This document shows positions 35,751 to 44,518 of a stretch of DNA of 64,000 nt, piece by piece. Source of the DNA: Methanoculleus oceani (GTDB taxonomy: Archaea > Halobacteriota > Methanomicrobia > Methanomicrobiales > Methanoculleaceae). The notes beneath the pieces were generated by a model. The model was not told where the DNA came from and did not search any database. It saw nothing but the letters and a program-made list of their open reading frames with translations. The stretch lies in assembly GCF_023702065.1 (NCBI RefSeq), contig NZ_QFDM01000002.1:124001-188000 (forward strand). Reading direction: 5' to 3'. The position numbers were made by a program, and so were the translations under genes. The stretch's first letter is position 1; each line of letters starts with the position of its first letter.

Positions 35751-36989
35751 TTACTCGAAGATGTTGAAGATCTGGTCGCTGCCGGTCGCGGAGAGACGCT
35801 TGCGTTCTGTCTGTTCCTCGACGAGCGCGAGCACCGGGAGTTCCATGTCCACACCCGGGGTGTGGCCGAACATCTCCTGGAGGTCGACCTGCAGGGCGTG
35901 CATGAAGAGCGCGTTCGGGATATCCATCGCGCAGTTCTCCTCGCACTGGCCGCAGTTGATACACGAGTCCGAGATGTGGGCGTACCGGATCAGGTGGAAC
36001 ATGAACGGCGGCGGGACCTGACCGGGCGTGACCAGGTAGGATTTCTTCGTGCTGCACTCGACGCAGTAGCAGATCGGACAGTTCTCGATGCAGGCGTAGC
36101 ACTTGATGCACCTGCTCGTCGCGTCCATGATCTTCTTCAGGCGGTCCTTGCCCTCGCCGAGCTCCTCGAAGTAGCGTGCCCGCCACTTGTCGCCGAGTTT
36201 CAGCATCGCGCCCTCGACCTTGCCGCGGATCTCGATACCCTTCGGGTTCGCGGCACCGGTCTTGAGGACTCCGGCACTCACGGCACCGTCGAGGAGGTTT
36301 GCACCCTTCTCGGAGCAGACCTCGACGAAGGTGGCCTTGCCGGCCTGGTCGCCGATGACGCCCCAGTTGCCGCAGGCGAGGTCCGCCTGGCGCGGGACTT
36401 TCATCTTGCACCGGCGGCAGTTGCTGCGGCGGCCGAAGCCTTCCTCTTCGAGCTCGTCCATCGAGATGCCCTTGTGCTGGCCGTCCTTCGTGACGATGAT
36501 GAACTGGCCCTTGTCGATCTCTTCCTTGACGACGTCGTCGGGGTTAACGCCGAACTTCTCGGCGATCATCTTCCGGGCCAGGACCGGGCTGACGGACCCC
36601 CCGCAGTTGAGGCCGATCATCAGGACGTTGTCCAGGTTGACCTGGTTGCGCTTCGCGAGCTCGTACAGGCCCATCGTGTCGCAGCCTTTCACCGGGACGG
36701 CGATCCGCATGTTTTCGGCGCCGTCCAGGTACTTCTTGACCAGCTTCGAGAGCAGGAGCGTCCCGCAGTGGAGCGAGCCTGCCGTCTGTGCGATCTCGGC
36801 GGGGTCGGTGATGAGTGTGGGGACGGCGTCGTAGATGTCCTGTCCCTTCTTGACGGCAAGGACAGCGTCCACCATGCCGGACTTGAGCGCGTGCGTCAGC
36901 AGAGCGGTGACCGCTCCGCCGCACTCGCCCTTCTCCTGGCAGGCGGCGTCGGCTGCCCATGCGTAGAACATATCTCCTTTTGCTGCCAT
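35751..36989 (-). CDS. fdhB: Formate dehydrogenase beta subunit (F420-binding), copy 1
   Basis: A 412-aa FrhB/FdhB-family subunit that passes electrons from FdhA to coenzyme F420 via FAD and FeS clusters. It contains the conserved NCGGSVSPVLARKM and NCRRCKMKVPRQADL segments and C-terminal ferredoxin-like motifs CIKCYACIENCPICYC and CINCGQCEENCAMDIP. It starts two bases after the fdhA stop. Compared with copy 2 it has about 30 extra residues at the C-terminus (LVEEQTERKR). Confidence 0.95.
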   Translation of the reverse strand: MAAKGDMFYAWAADAACQEKGECGGAVTALLTHALKSGMVDAVLAVKKGQDIYDAVPTLITDPAEIAQTAGSLHCGTLLLSKLVKKYLDGAENMRIAVPVKGCDTMGLYELAKRNQVNLDNVLMIGLNCGGSVSPVLARKMIAEKFGVNPDDVVKEEIDKGQFIIVTKDGQHKGISMDELEEEGFGRRSNCRRCKMKVPRQADLACGNWGVIGDQAGKATFVEVCSEKGANLLDGAVSAGVLKTGAANPKGIEIRGKVEGAMLKLGDKWRARYFEELGEGKDRLKKIMDATSRCIKCYACIENCPICYCVECSTKKSYLVTPGQVPPPFMFHLIRYAHISDSCINCGQCEENCAMDIPNALFMHALQVDLQEMFGHTPGVDMELPVLALVEEQTERKRLSATGSDQIFNIFE

Positions 36990-36991
36990 CT

Positions 36992-39058
36992 TCAGGCCTC
37001 CGTAATCTTCTCGACCTTCACAGCACAGGCCTTGAACTCAGGGATCTTTGCTATCGGGTCGAGTGCGTTGTTGGTCAGTATGTTCGCTGCGCATTCGGCA
37101 AAGTGGAACGGCATGAACATGACGCCCTTCTTGATGTCTTCGGTCACTTTCGCAGGGGCGTCGATGGACCCGCGGCGGGAGGTCACACGGACCATCTCCT
37201 TGTCCTGGATGCCGAGCGCCTTTGCGTCCTCGGGGTTAATCTCGATCCAGCCGGTCGGAACCTCGGCATCGAGGGTCTCGGAGCGGCGGGTCATGGATCC
37301 GGTGTGCCAGTGCCAGATGCAGCGGCCGGTGGTGAAGATATAGGGGTACTCTGCGTCGGTAACTTCCGCCGGGGGTTTCCACTCGATGGGGTGCATCACG
37401 CCCATTCCGTCGGGGTGCGAGCACTTGCCGATGTGCAGGATGGGCGTGCCGGGGTGTTCCTCCGTGGGGCAGGGCCAGTGGAGTGCTTCGGGCCTGTTGA
37501 GCCGCTCGTAGTTCATGCCGTGGTAGGACGGGGTGACGGCGGCGATCTCAGCGAAGATCTCCTCGGCACTCTGGTAGGGGAACTGCTTGGCGTAGCCCAT
37601 AGCGGCTGCCACTTCGCAGATGATCTTCCAGTCGACCTTCGCCTCTCCGGGCGGGTCCTGGGCCTTGCGCCACATCTGGACGCGGCGCTCGGTGGAGGTC
37701 TGGGTGCCGTCCTTCTCTGCGTAGCAGGTTGCGGGCAGCACGACGTCGGCGAGCTGGGCGGTCTCGGTCAGGAAGATATCCTGGACGACCAGGAACTCGA
37801 GGTTCTCGATGGCATGCTTGACGTGGGTCAGGTCCGGGTCGGAGAGCATCGGGTTCTCACCCATGATGTACATCGCCTTGAGTTCGCCGGGCTTGTCGGT
37901 CAGGACGTCCATCATGACGGTGACCTCGTAGCCGTTCTTGGGCTCGCAGATGCCGTCGGGGAAGCCCCAGGCGTCGGCGAACTTCTTGTGGGCGGCCTCG
38001 TCGATGACCTTCTGGTAGCCGGTGAAGACAACCGGGAGCGCTCCCATGTCGCAGGCGCCCTGCACGTTGTTCTGGCCACGGAGTGCGTTCACGCCGCCAC
38101 CGCGCTTACCGATGTTTCCGGTCAGCATCTGCAGGTTTGCGGTCGACTTGACGTTGTCGACACCGACGGTGTGCTGGGTGATGCCCATCGAGTAGAGAAG
38201 TGCGGAGGATTCTGCGGTACCGATCCATTCGGCTGCCTTTTTGAGATCCGCAGCGGCAATACCGGAGATCTTCTCGACGTTCTCGGGGAGATAGGTGTCG
38301 CTGAGCACGACCGCCTTGAGTTCCTCATATCCCTTTGCACGGGTCGAAACCCATTCCTTGTCCTCCCAGCCGTTCCGGATGATCTCGCCCATCAGGCAGT
38401 TGAGGATGGCCACATCGGTGCCGGAGTAGAAGGATGCGTAGAGATCCGCCTGCTTTGCAGTCGGCGTCATGCGCGGGTCGAATACGATGAGTTTTCCGCC
38501 GTTCAGCTTCGCCTGCATGACCCTGCGGCCGATGAGGGGGTGCTGCTCGAAGGTGTTGGACCCGATGATGAAGACGCACTTCGACTCGGCGATGTCGCCG
38601 ATGGAGTTGGTCATCGCGCCGGAGCCGAAGGATGCGGCAAGGCCGGCGACGGTGGACGCGTGGCAGAGCCGGGCGCAGTGGTCGATGTGGCGTGTCTTGA
38701 AGACACCGCGTGCCAGTTTCATCAGCGCGTAGTTTTCCTCGTTTGAGGTACGTGCTGACGAAAGCACGGCGATTTCATCGGGCTTGTACGACTTGAACTT
38801 CGATGCGATCAGGCCGTATGCCTCGTCCCAGGTCGCCTCGACGAATTTGCCGTCCTTCTTGATGAGCGGCTTCGTCAGGCGGTCCGGGCTGTTCACGAAC
38901 TCGTGAGCGTAGGTCCCCTTGGGGCAGACCTTTCCCTCGTTGACCGGAGAACGGTTGTAAGGTTGTGTGCCGACAACCTTCCCGTCCTTCACGACGAGGT
39001 TGAAACTGCATCCCGTACCACAGTACGGGCATGTTGTCTGTACATACTTGAGATCCAT
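36992..39058 (-). CDS. fdhA: Formate dehydrogenase alpha subunit (molybdopterin/tungstopterin), copy 1
   Basis: A 688-aa catalytic subunit oxidising formate to CO2. A 4Fe-4S site is formed by Cys10, Cys13, Cys17 and Cys45. The metal ligand is Cys132 in CARLCHASTVAG, so this is a Cys enzyme, not a selenocysteine one. His133 follows as expected. GAGGTT precedes the ATG. It heads an fdhA-fdhB operon and is about 85-90 percent identical in protein to copy 2 by eye. Confidence 0.96.
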   Translation of the reverse strand: MDLKYVQTTCPYCGTGCSFNLVVKDGKVVGTQPYNRSPVNEGKVCPKGTYAHEFVNSPDRLTKPLIKKDGKFVEATWDEAYGLIASKFKSYKPDEIAVLSSARTSNEENYALMKLARGVFKTRHIDHCARLCHASTVAGLAASFGSGAMTNSIGDIAESKCVFIIGSNTFEQHPLIGRRVMQAKLNGGKLIVFDPRMTPTAKQADLYASFYSGTDVAILNCLMGEIIRNGWEDKEWVSTRAKGYEELKAVVLSDTYLPENVEKISGIAAADLKKAAEWIGTAESSALLYSMGITQHTVGVDNVKSTANLQMLTGNIGKRGGGVNALRGQNNVQGACDMGALPVVFTGYQKVIDEAAHKKFADAWGFPDGICEPKNGYEVTVMMDVLTDKPGELKAMYIMGENPMLSDPDLTHVKHAIENLEFLVVQDIFLTETAQLADVVLPATCYAEKDGTQTSTERRVQMWRKAQDPPGEAKVDWKIICEVAAAMGYAKQFPYQSAEEIFAEIAAVTPSYHGMNYERLNRPEALHWPCPTEEHPGTPILHIGKCSHPDGMGVMHPIEWKPPAEVTDAEYPYIFTTGRCIWHWHTGSMTRRSETLDAEVPTGWIEINPEDAKALGIQDKEMVRVTSRRGSIDAPAKVTEDIKKGVMFMPFHFAECAANILTNNALDPIAKIPEFKACAVKVEKITEA

Positions 39059-39064
39059 GGTTAA

Positions 39065-39106
39065 AACCTCGGATACATAAAATTTCGAGGTTAGGCATAT
39101 TTAATT
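39065..39106 (-). promoter_or_regulatory. fdhA1 promoter with inverted repeat
   Basis: A TATA-like AATTAAATATGC (minus strand, 39095-39106) is followed toward the gene by an inverted repeat AACCTCG (39065-39071) and CGAGGTT (39086-39092). The repeat includes the Shine-Dalgarno GAGGTT. Pairing in the mRNA would mask the ribosome-binding site; as DNA it could be an operator. Confidence 0.5.
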
Positions 39107-39264
39107 GTAGTGATTAACTTGCCCATTTTTGGCGAATAAGTGTGGGCTGCGGCAGGTCTTTCACAGGGAGATCCGGGCTATACCGTAAATTCTTTCCGGA
39201 ATGTGCAATCAAACACCTAAAAAGGGTCAGATATCAGATGCGCACCAGAATAGCGAAGAATGCG

Positions 39265-39270
39265 AAAAAA
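39265..39270 (-). terminator. T-tract after fdhB2
   Basis: Six T on the minus strand immediately after the fdhB2 stop, a likely archaeal terminator separating the two fdh operons. Confidence 0.4.
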
Positions 39271-39272
39271 GG

Positions 39273-40424
39273 TTAGTTGGAATAGGGTGCCTTCCCGAGT
39301 TTGGGCTCGAATGCACTGTCGCCCTCGGTCCTGACGGCGTGGGAGAAGAGTGCAAGCGGGATGTCCATCGGGCAGAGCTCTTCACACTGGCCGCAGTTGA
39401 TGCAGGAGTCGGAGATGTGCGCAAACCTTCTCAGGTGGAACATCGGGTTCGGCGGAACCTCTCCCGAGGTGACCATCCTGGAGTTTCCTTTGAGTTCCTC
39501 CGCTACCGGGAAGCAGACCGGGCAGTTCTCGATGCAGGAGTAGCACTTGATGCACCGGCCCGTCTCGCGGCCGATGGTGCCCCAGAGGTCGGATGCAAGC
39601 GCTTCGAAGTTCTTCTTCCGCCACTTGTTGCCGAGACCGAGCATTGCGCCCTCGACCTTGCCGCGGATCTCGATACCCTTCGGGTTCGCGGCGTCGGTCT
39701 TGAGGGCCCCGGCTTTCACGGCCGCATCGAGAAGTTTTGCGCCCTTCTCGGAACAGACCTCGACGAAGGTGGCATTGCCGGCTTTTTCCCCAATAACGCC
39801 CCAGTTGCCGCAGGCGAGGTCCGCCTGGCGCGGAACCTTGTAGAGGCACCGGCGGCAGTTGCTGCGGCGGCCGTAGCCCTCGTCCTCGAGATCGTCGATC
39901 TTGATCCCCTTGTGGCCGCCTTCATACTCGATGATGAACTGGCCCTTGTCGATCTCCTCTTTGTGGACCGAGTCGGGGTCGACCTCGAACTTCTCGGCGA
40001 TCATCTTCCGGGCCAGGATCGGGCTGACGGAACCGCCACAGTTCACGCCGAGCAGGAGGAGCCGGTCCATATCGACCGCATTCCGCTTCGCGAGCTCGAT
40101 AAGGCCCATCGTGTCGCAGCCTTTGACGGTGACACCGAGCCGTGCGGTCTTGTTGCTGTCAAGGTAGTCCTTCACCAGTTTCGAGAGTAGAAGCGTCCCG
40201 CAGTGGAGGGAGCCCGCCGTCTGTGGGATCTCGGCAGGATCGGTGATGACCGTGGGAACCGCATCGTAGAGGTCCGCACCCTTCCTGACGGCAAGGACGG
40301 CGTCCACCATGCCCGACTTCAGGGCATACTGCTGCAGGGCGGTGATCGCTCCGCCGCACTCTCCCTTCTTCAGCACGTCGGCGTCTGCCGCCCATGCGTA
40401 GAACATATCTCCAATTGCTGCCAT
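39273..40424 (-). CDS. fdhB: Formate dehydrogenase beta subunit (F420-binding), copy 2
   Basis: A 383-aa paralogue of the gene at 35751. The NCGGSVSPILARKM and NCRRCLYKVPRQADL segments and the ferredoxin motifs CIKCYSCIENCPVCFP and CINCGQCEELCPMDIP are intact. The stretch between the two ferredoxin motifs differs from copy 1 (ELKGNSRMVTSGE), the most likely place for partner specificity. It begins two bases after the fdhA2 stop. Confidence 0.95.
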   Translation of the reverse strand: MAAIGDMFYAWAADADVLKKGECGGAITALQQYALKSGMVDAVLAVRKGADLYDAVPTVITDPAEIPQTAGSLHCGTLLLSKLVKDYLDSNKTARLGVTVKGCDTMGLIELAKRNAVDMDRLLLLGVNCGGSVSPILARKMIAEKFEVDPDSVHKEEIDKGQFIIEYEGGHKGIKIDDLEDEGYGRRSNCRRCLYKVPRQADLACGNWGVIGEKAGNATFVEVCSEKGAKLLDAAVKAGALKTDAANPKGIEIRGKVEGAMLGLGNKWRKKNFEALASDLWGTIGRETGRCIKCYSCIENCPVCFPVAEELKGNSRMVTSGEVPPNPMFHLRRFAHISDSCINCGQCEELCPMDIPLALFSHAVRTEGDSAFEPKLGKAPYSN

Positions 40425-40426
40425 GT

Positions 40427-42493
40427 TCAGGCCTCCGTAATCTTCTCGACCTTCACAGCACAGGCCTTGAACTCAGGGATCTTCGCGATCGGGTCGAGGG
40501 CATTGTTCGTCAGGACGTTTGCCGCGCATTCCTTGAAGTGGAACGGCATGAACATGATGCCCTTCATGATGTCTTTGGTCACTCTCGCGGGGACGTCGAC
40601 GGACCCGCGGCGGGTGATCGCACGAACCTTCTCCTTGTCCTTGATGCCGAGCGCCTTCGCATCCTCGGGGTTGATCTCGATCCAGCCGGTCGGAACCTCG
40701 GCATCGAGGGTCGCGGAGCGACGGGTCATGGTGCCGGTGTGCCAGTGCCAGAGGACACGGCCGGTCGTGAGCACGAACGGATACTCCGCGTCGGGGACTT
40801 CCGCCGGCGGTTTCCACTCGATCGGGGTGAAGACGCCCAGACCGTCGGGGTGGGCGAACTTCGCCGTGTGCAGGATCGGGGTTCCCGGGTGGTCTGCGGA
40901 CGGGCAGGGCCAGTGGAGCGCTTCGGGCTTGCTGAGCCGCTCGTAGTTCATGCCGTGGTAGGACGGGGTGACTGCGGCGACCTCGTTGAAGATCTCCTCG
41001 GCGCTCTGGTAGGGGAACTGCTTCGCGTAGCCCATCTTTGCGGCGAGTTCGCTGATGATCTGCCAGTCTTCCTTCGCCTCTCCGGGCGGGTCCTGGGCCT
41101 TGCGCCACATCTGGACACGGCGCTCGGTAGAGGTCTGGGTGCCGTTCCGCTCCGCGTAGCAGGCGGCGGGGAGGACAACATCGGCCATCTCAGCGGTCTC
41201 GGTCAGGAAGATATCCTGGACGACCAGGAACTCGAGGTTCTCGATGGCGTGCTTGACGTGGGTCAGGTCGGGGTCGGAGAGCATCGGGTTCTCGCCCATG
41301 ATGTACATGCACTTGAGTTCGCCGGGCTTGTCGGTCAGGACATCCATCATGACGGTGACCTCGTAGCCGTTCTTGGGCTCGCAGATGCCGTCGGGGAAGC
41401 CCCAGGCGTCGGCGAACTTCTTGTGGGCGGCCTCGTCGATGACCTTCTGGTAGCCGGTGAAGACGACCGGGAGCGCTCCCATGTCGCAGGCGCCCTGCAC
41501 GTTGTTCTGGCCACGGAGCGCGTTCACGCCGGCGCCGGGCTTGCCCAGGTTGCCGGTGAGCATCTGGATGTTCGCGACCGACTTGACGTTGTCGACGCCG
41601 ACGGTGTGCTGGGTGATGCCCATCGAGTAGAGGATCGCGCCGGGCTTTGTCGTGCCGAACCACTCTGCAGCGGTCTTGAGGCTCTCGACGGGGATGCCGG
41701 AGATCTTCGAGACGTTCTCAAGGCTGTAGGCGTCCTTCATGACGACCTCCTTGAGTTTCTCGTAGTCCTTCGTGCGGTTCGCGACGAACTCCTTGTCCTC
41801 CCAGCCGTTCTTGATGATCTGCTGCATCATGCAGTTGAGGATGGCGACATCACTGCCGGACACAAACGGCATGTAAAGGTCGGCCTGCCGGGCGGTCGCG
41901 GTGTAGCGCGGGTCGGCGTAGATGACCTTCGCGCCCTTCTGCTTCGCCTGGACGATCTTGCGGCCGATGAGCGGGTGCTGCTCGAAGGTGTTGGACCCGA
42001 GGACGAAGACGCACTTCGAGTCGGCGATGTCGAGGATGGAGTTGGTCATCGCACCGGAGCCGAAGGCGGCGGCAAGGCCGGCGACGGTGGATGCGTGGCA
42101 GAGCCGGGCGCAGTGGTCGATGTGCCGGGACTTCATGACGCCGCGGGCGAACTTCATCAGCAGGTAGTTCTCTTCGTTCGAGACCCGGGCGGATGAAAGC
42201 GCCGCGAACTCGTCGGGCTTGTACGACTTGAACTTCTGTGCGATCAGGTTGTAGGCTTCGTCCCAGGTCGCCTCGACGAATTTGCCGTCTTTCTTGATGA
42301 GCGGCTTGGTCAGGCGGTCCGGGCTGTTCACGAACTCATGAGCATAGGTTCCCTTGGGGCAGACCTTCCCCTCGTTCACGGGCGAACGGCGGTAGGGTGC
42401 GGTTCCAACTACCTTGCCGTCCTTCACGACGAGGTTGAAACTGCAGCCTGTTCCGCAGTAGGGACATGTTGTAGCTACGTACTCCAACGTCAT
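40427..42493 (-). CDS. fdhA: Formate dehydrogenase alpha subunit, copy 2
   Basis: A 688-aa paralogue of the gene at 36992 with identical length and the same Cys10/13/17/45 cluster and Cys132 active site. Long blocks are almost identical at DNA level to copy 1 (for example the region around 41350-41480 against 37915-38045), while other parts differ, suggesting duplication followed by gene conversion. GAGGTGAT precedes the ATG. It supplies electrons from formate to F420 or to heterodisulfide reductase; which copy does which is not visible. Confidence 0.96.
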   Translation of the reverse strand: MTLEYVATTCPYCGTGCSFNLVVKDGKVVGTAPYRRSPVNEGKVCPKGTYAHEFVNSPDRLTKPLIKKDGKFVEATWDEAYNLIAQKFKSYKPDEFAALSSARVSNEENYLLMKFARGVMKSRHIDHCARLCHASTVAGLAAAFGSGAMTNSILDIADSKCVFVLGSNTFEQHPLIGRKIVQAKQKGAKVIYADPRYTATARQADLYMPFVSGSDVAILNCMMQQIIKNGWEDKEFVANRTKDYEKLKEVVMKDAYSLENVSKISGIPVESLKTAAEWFGTTKPGAILYSMGITQHTVGVDNVKSVANIQMLTGNLGKPGAGVNALRGQNNVQGACDMGALPVVFTGYQKVIDEAAHKKFADAWGFPDGICEPKNGYEVTVMMDVLTDKPGELKCMYIMGENPMLSDPDLTHVKHAIENLEFLVVQDIFLTETAEMADVVLPAACYAERNGTQTSTERRVQMWRKAQDPPGEAKEDWQIISELAAKMGYAKQFPYQSAEEIFNEVAAVTPSYHGMNYERLSKPEALHWPCPSADHPGTPILHTAKFAHPDGLGVFTPIEWKPPAEVPDAEYPFVLTTGRVLWHWHTGTMTRRSATLDAEVPTGWIEINPEDAKALGIKDKEKVRAITRRGSVDVPARVTKDIMKGIMFMPFHFKECAANVLTNNALDPIAKIPEFKACAVKVEKITEA

Positions 42494-42914
42494 ATTTTTA
42501 TCACCTCTATGGCGAACCGAATATCTGATGTTAAGCTACTTAAATTATATTAGTTAACGGGATCTGTCCACTCTGTCGCCGGCAGCACTGGCTGGCGAAT
42601 AACAATCCGCGTCCTTTGTTTGGGTTTTTACGTGAGTGGGAATCATCTGAACACAGACATCGATGCCGATCGAGGCCAGACACAAGTGTTAAACCAATGC
42701 CCGGGCGGCGTCCTGGTGAGCCGTTCGCAGGAAGGGTGATCGCCCGGGACCGGCGTGAGAACGGCAGGGCAGGCAAAAAAGCGGGTGCTCTCCGGGGCAC
42801 CCCTCCTGTGGGTTGAAATGACCTCTGGGCCGCCCATTCCCATTTGAGGGGAGATGTTATTATTGGTGGAAACCTACACATTTCGCACAGTTGCACAGGG
42901 AGAGAGGCGCCATC
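42494..42914. other. Intergenic region: fdhA2 promoter and a GC hairpin
   Basis: On the minus strand a TATA-like CTAATATAATT (42543-42553) lies about 50 nt from the fdhA2 start, within an AT-rich segment resembling the fdhA1 promoter (GTTAA, then AATT-AA). Further right a hairpin pairs GGGTGC (42783-42788) with GCACCC (42797-42802). No gene is seen between. Confidence 0.45.
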
Positions 42915-43553
42915 ATGAAGAAGACACTCATTGTTCCGCCGATGCTCGTCGACCTGGTGGCGAACGCCCTGGCGTCGATGGACGGCGTAAAGTTCACCGA
43001 TCTCGATGCCTGCCCGTCGTGCGGCGGTCCGGTGACCGGGCACGACCTGCGGGCGAAACGGTTTGCCGTCATGCTCCAGAAAGGAGAGGAACGCCTGATC
43101 CGGGTCTACGTGAAGCGTTTTTACTGCCAGCGGTGCGGCACCCTCTGCTACGCAGACGCACCGTTCTATCCCGACACCCGCCTCGCATCGCCCGTCGTCG
43201 ACCTCTGTCTCCTTCTCGCGCAGCAGATGCCCTTCAACCAGGTGGCACAACACCTCCGGGCGATGGGGATCGTCGTCGATCGGGGAACGATCCGGAATTA
43301 CGCCTCTCGCGACTTCGGCACGATTCCGGCAACCGAACTCTTCGGCTTCCTTCTACCGCTCTCTCTGCTGAACCTCGCCACCTTCACCCTCGGGCGTGAG
43401 CGCCGTCCCATCGCGGGGGCAGAAGCGCTCGCCGCCTGCGGTTTCCCATCCGCAGGCCGGGCAGCGCCTCACGACGGGGGAGCGCCCGAAGAGCGGGATC
43501 AGCGGAATGAACAGGAAGAGAAAGAAGAACGGAAAGCCGAGCGCCAGCGATAG
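42915..43553 (+). CDS. Zn-ribbon/helix-turn-helix protein of unknown function
   Basis: A 212-aa frame. The first ~160 residues look real: a four-Cys zinc ribbon (Cys33, Cys36, Cys71, Cys74 in CPSCGG and CQRCG) and a helix-turn-helix-like segment, FNQVAQHLRAMGIVVDRGTIRNY, of the kind found at the N-terminus of some transposases and regulators. After about residue 160 the composition becomes Arg/Glu-rich and the frame overlaps a minus-strand gene end, so the true protein may be shorter or 3'-damaged. The ATG at 42915 was chosen by protein start. Confidence 0.6.
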   Translation: MKKTLIVPPMLVDLVANALASMDGVKFTDLDACPSCGGPVTGHDLRAKRFAVMLQKGEERLIRVYVKRFYCQRCGTLCYADAPFYPDTRLASPVVDLCLLLAQQMPFNQVAQHLRAMGIVVDRGTIRNYASRDFGTIPATELFGFLLPLSLLNLATFTLGRERRPIAGAEALAACGFPSAGRAAPHDGGAPEERDQRNEQEEKEERKAERQR

Positions 43554-43583
43554 GGCCGTGACGGCAACCGATACCGCAAGCAA
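43353..43583 (-). CDS. Small membrane-anchored zinc-ribbon protein
   Basis: A 76-aa frame on the minus strand: a hydrophobic helix (ALGFPFFFLFLFIPLIPLF), then a zinc ribbon CPACGWETAGGERFCPRDG. It lies eight bases downstream of mfnF on the same strand, consistent with co-transcription. It has only a TTG start and no clear Shine-Dalgarno. It overlaps the 3' part of the plus-strand Zn-ribbon gene; the zinc ribbon and helix make this frame the more protein-like of the two in the shared stretch. Confidence 0.5.
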   Translation of the reverse strand: MLAVSVAVTALSLALGFPFFFLFLFIPLIPLFGRSPVVRRCPACGWETAGGERFCPRDGTALTPEGEGGEVQQRER

Positions 43584-43591
43584 AAGAAGAG

Positions 43592-44518
43592 TCAGTTTCC
43601 GTCGGCTCGCCGTAGCGCCACCTCCCTGACCGCGTATGCCGGCAGTGCATCAGAGACCTCCCCGATCTCCCCCTCAAGCGTGACGCCGCCCAGTTCACGG
43701 GAAAAGAGGTCCGATCCTATCCCGGCCGTGATCACCCGTCCGGCACCGCTCTGGATGAGTGCGCGCTCCACTGCGCGGGCGATCAGCGTTCGCTGGGTCT
43801 CCCAGAACTGCCGGGCGATCTCCAGGGCCCCTTCCCTCCCGATCTCCTCGAGATCGGCGCAGACAACCCGGGCGAGTCTCCGGAGCGCCGCTTCCGCGGT
43901 CTTCTCGCCGTTATCCGGTGCGGGGGAGGTGTAGTCTTCCGGAGCGATGTGGCCGAGCACGAGGTGCGCGTCGGCGCTTGCGGCGAAGTACTCGGTGCTC
44001 ACCGGGGTTACCGTTCCGTCCAGCGTCACCGACGACAGGAGCGTTGCAACGTTCGTCCTGAGCATCCCGGTGTAGACGAGGTACTGTTTCTGCAGCCGCC
44101 GGGTGTCGGTCAGTCCTTTGAGGTTCTCGAAGCAGTTTAAAGGGATGATGTCGGCGGTGGTGCTCCCCACGTCGAGGAGCACCGCGTCGGCGTACTCCTC
44201 CCGGAGGTAGTCGGCCGATGCCAGCCAGTTTGCGGCGGCAAGTGCCGGGACCGGCCGGGTGTGGAACGCCGCGTCGGTGCCGTAGAAGGCGGCGCCGGGG
44301 ATGACCCCCTGTACGGCCCCGACAATCCACCGGATACCTTCGATCTTGCTCGCAAAGCAGTCCGCGAGCTCTCCGCTCATCACCACGGCAGCAGGACCCG
44401 CATACTGTTCGAGGAGCTCGGCGAGCGGCGCGCCCTGCCAGAGCGGACAGTAATGAATATGCACGCCGGCGTCGTCGACGACCTTGAGATTCGCACCGCC
44501 GATATCGATGCCGATCAT
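43592..44518 (-). CDS. mfnF: Methanofuran biosynthesis enzyme MfnF
   Basis: A 308-aa ASKHA-fold protein (long annotated as hydantoinase/oxoprolinase-like or H4MPT-linked C1 protein). MIGIDIGGANLKVV is the phosphate-1 loop and LLDVGSTTADIIPL the phosphate-2 loop. MfnF joins the furan diphosphate precursor to gamma-glutamyltyramine in methanofuran synthesis. It overlaps mfnD by four bases (ATGA), strongly supporting the assignment because MfnD makes gamma-glutamyltyramine. Confidence 0.9.
   Translation of the reverse strand: MIGIDIGGANLKVVDDAGVHIHYCPLWQGAPLAELLEQYAGPAAVVMSGELADCFASKIEGIRWIVGAVQGVIPGAAFYGTDAAFHTRPVPALAAANWLASADYLREEYADAVLLDVGSTTADIIPLNCFENLKGLTDTRRLQKQYLVYTGMLRTNVATLLSSVTLDGTVTPVSTEYFAASADAHLVLGHIAPEDYTSPAPDNGEKTAEAALRRLARVVCADLEEIGREGALEIARQFWETQRTLIARAVERALIQSGAGRVITAGIGSDLFSRELGGVTLEGEIGEVSDALPAYAVREVALRRADGN

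Noticed and set aside
36992-39058. Selenocysteine in FdhA
   Set aside because: The active-site codon is a Cys codon (CARLCH) in both copies and no in-frame TGA is present.
35502-42196. Very long plus-strand frames (about 600 codons each) opposite the two fdh operons
   Set aside because: They are mirror frames of the high-GC fdhA and fdhB genes, with Asp/Val/Leu/His-rich compositions and no domains; the minus-strand genes have all expected motifs.
42540-43253. A 237-codon minus-strand frame opposite the Zn-ribbon gene
   Set aside because: Its left part lies in intergenic DNA and the right part mirrors the zinc ribbon; no domain is found.
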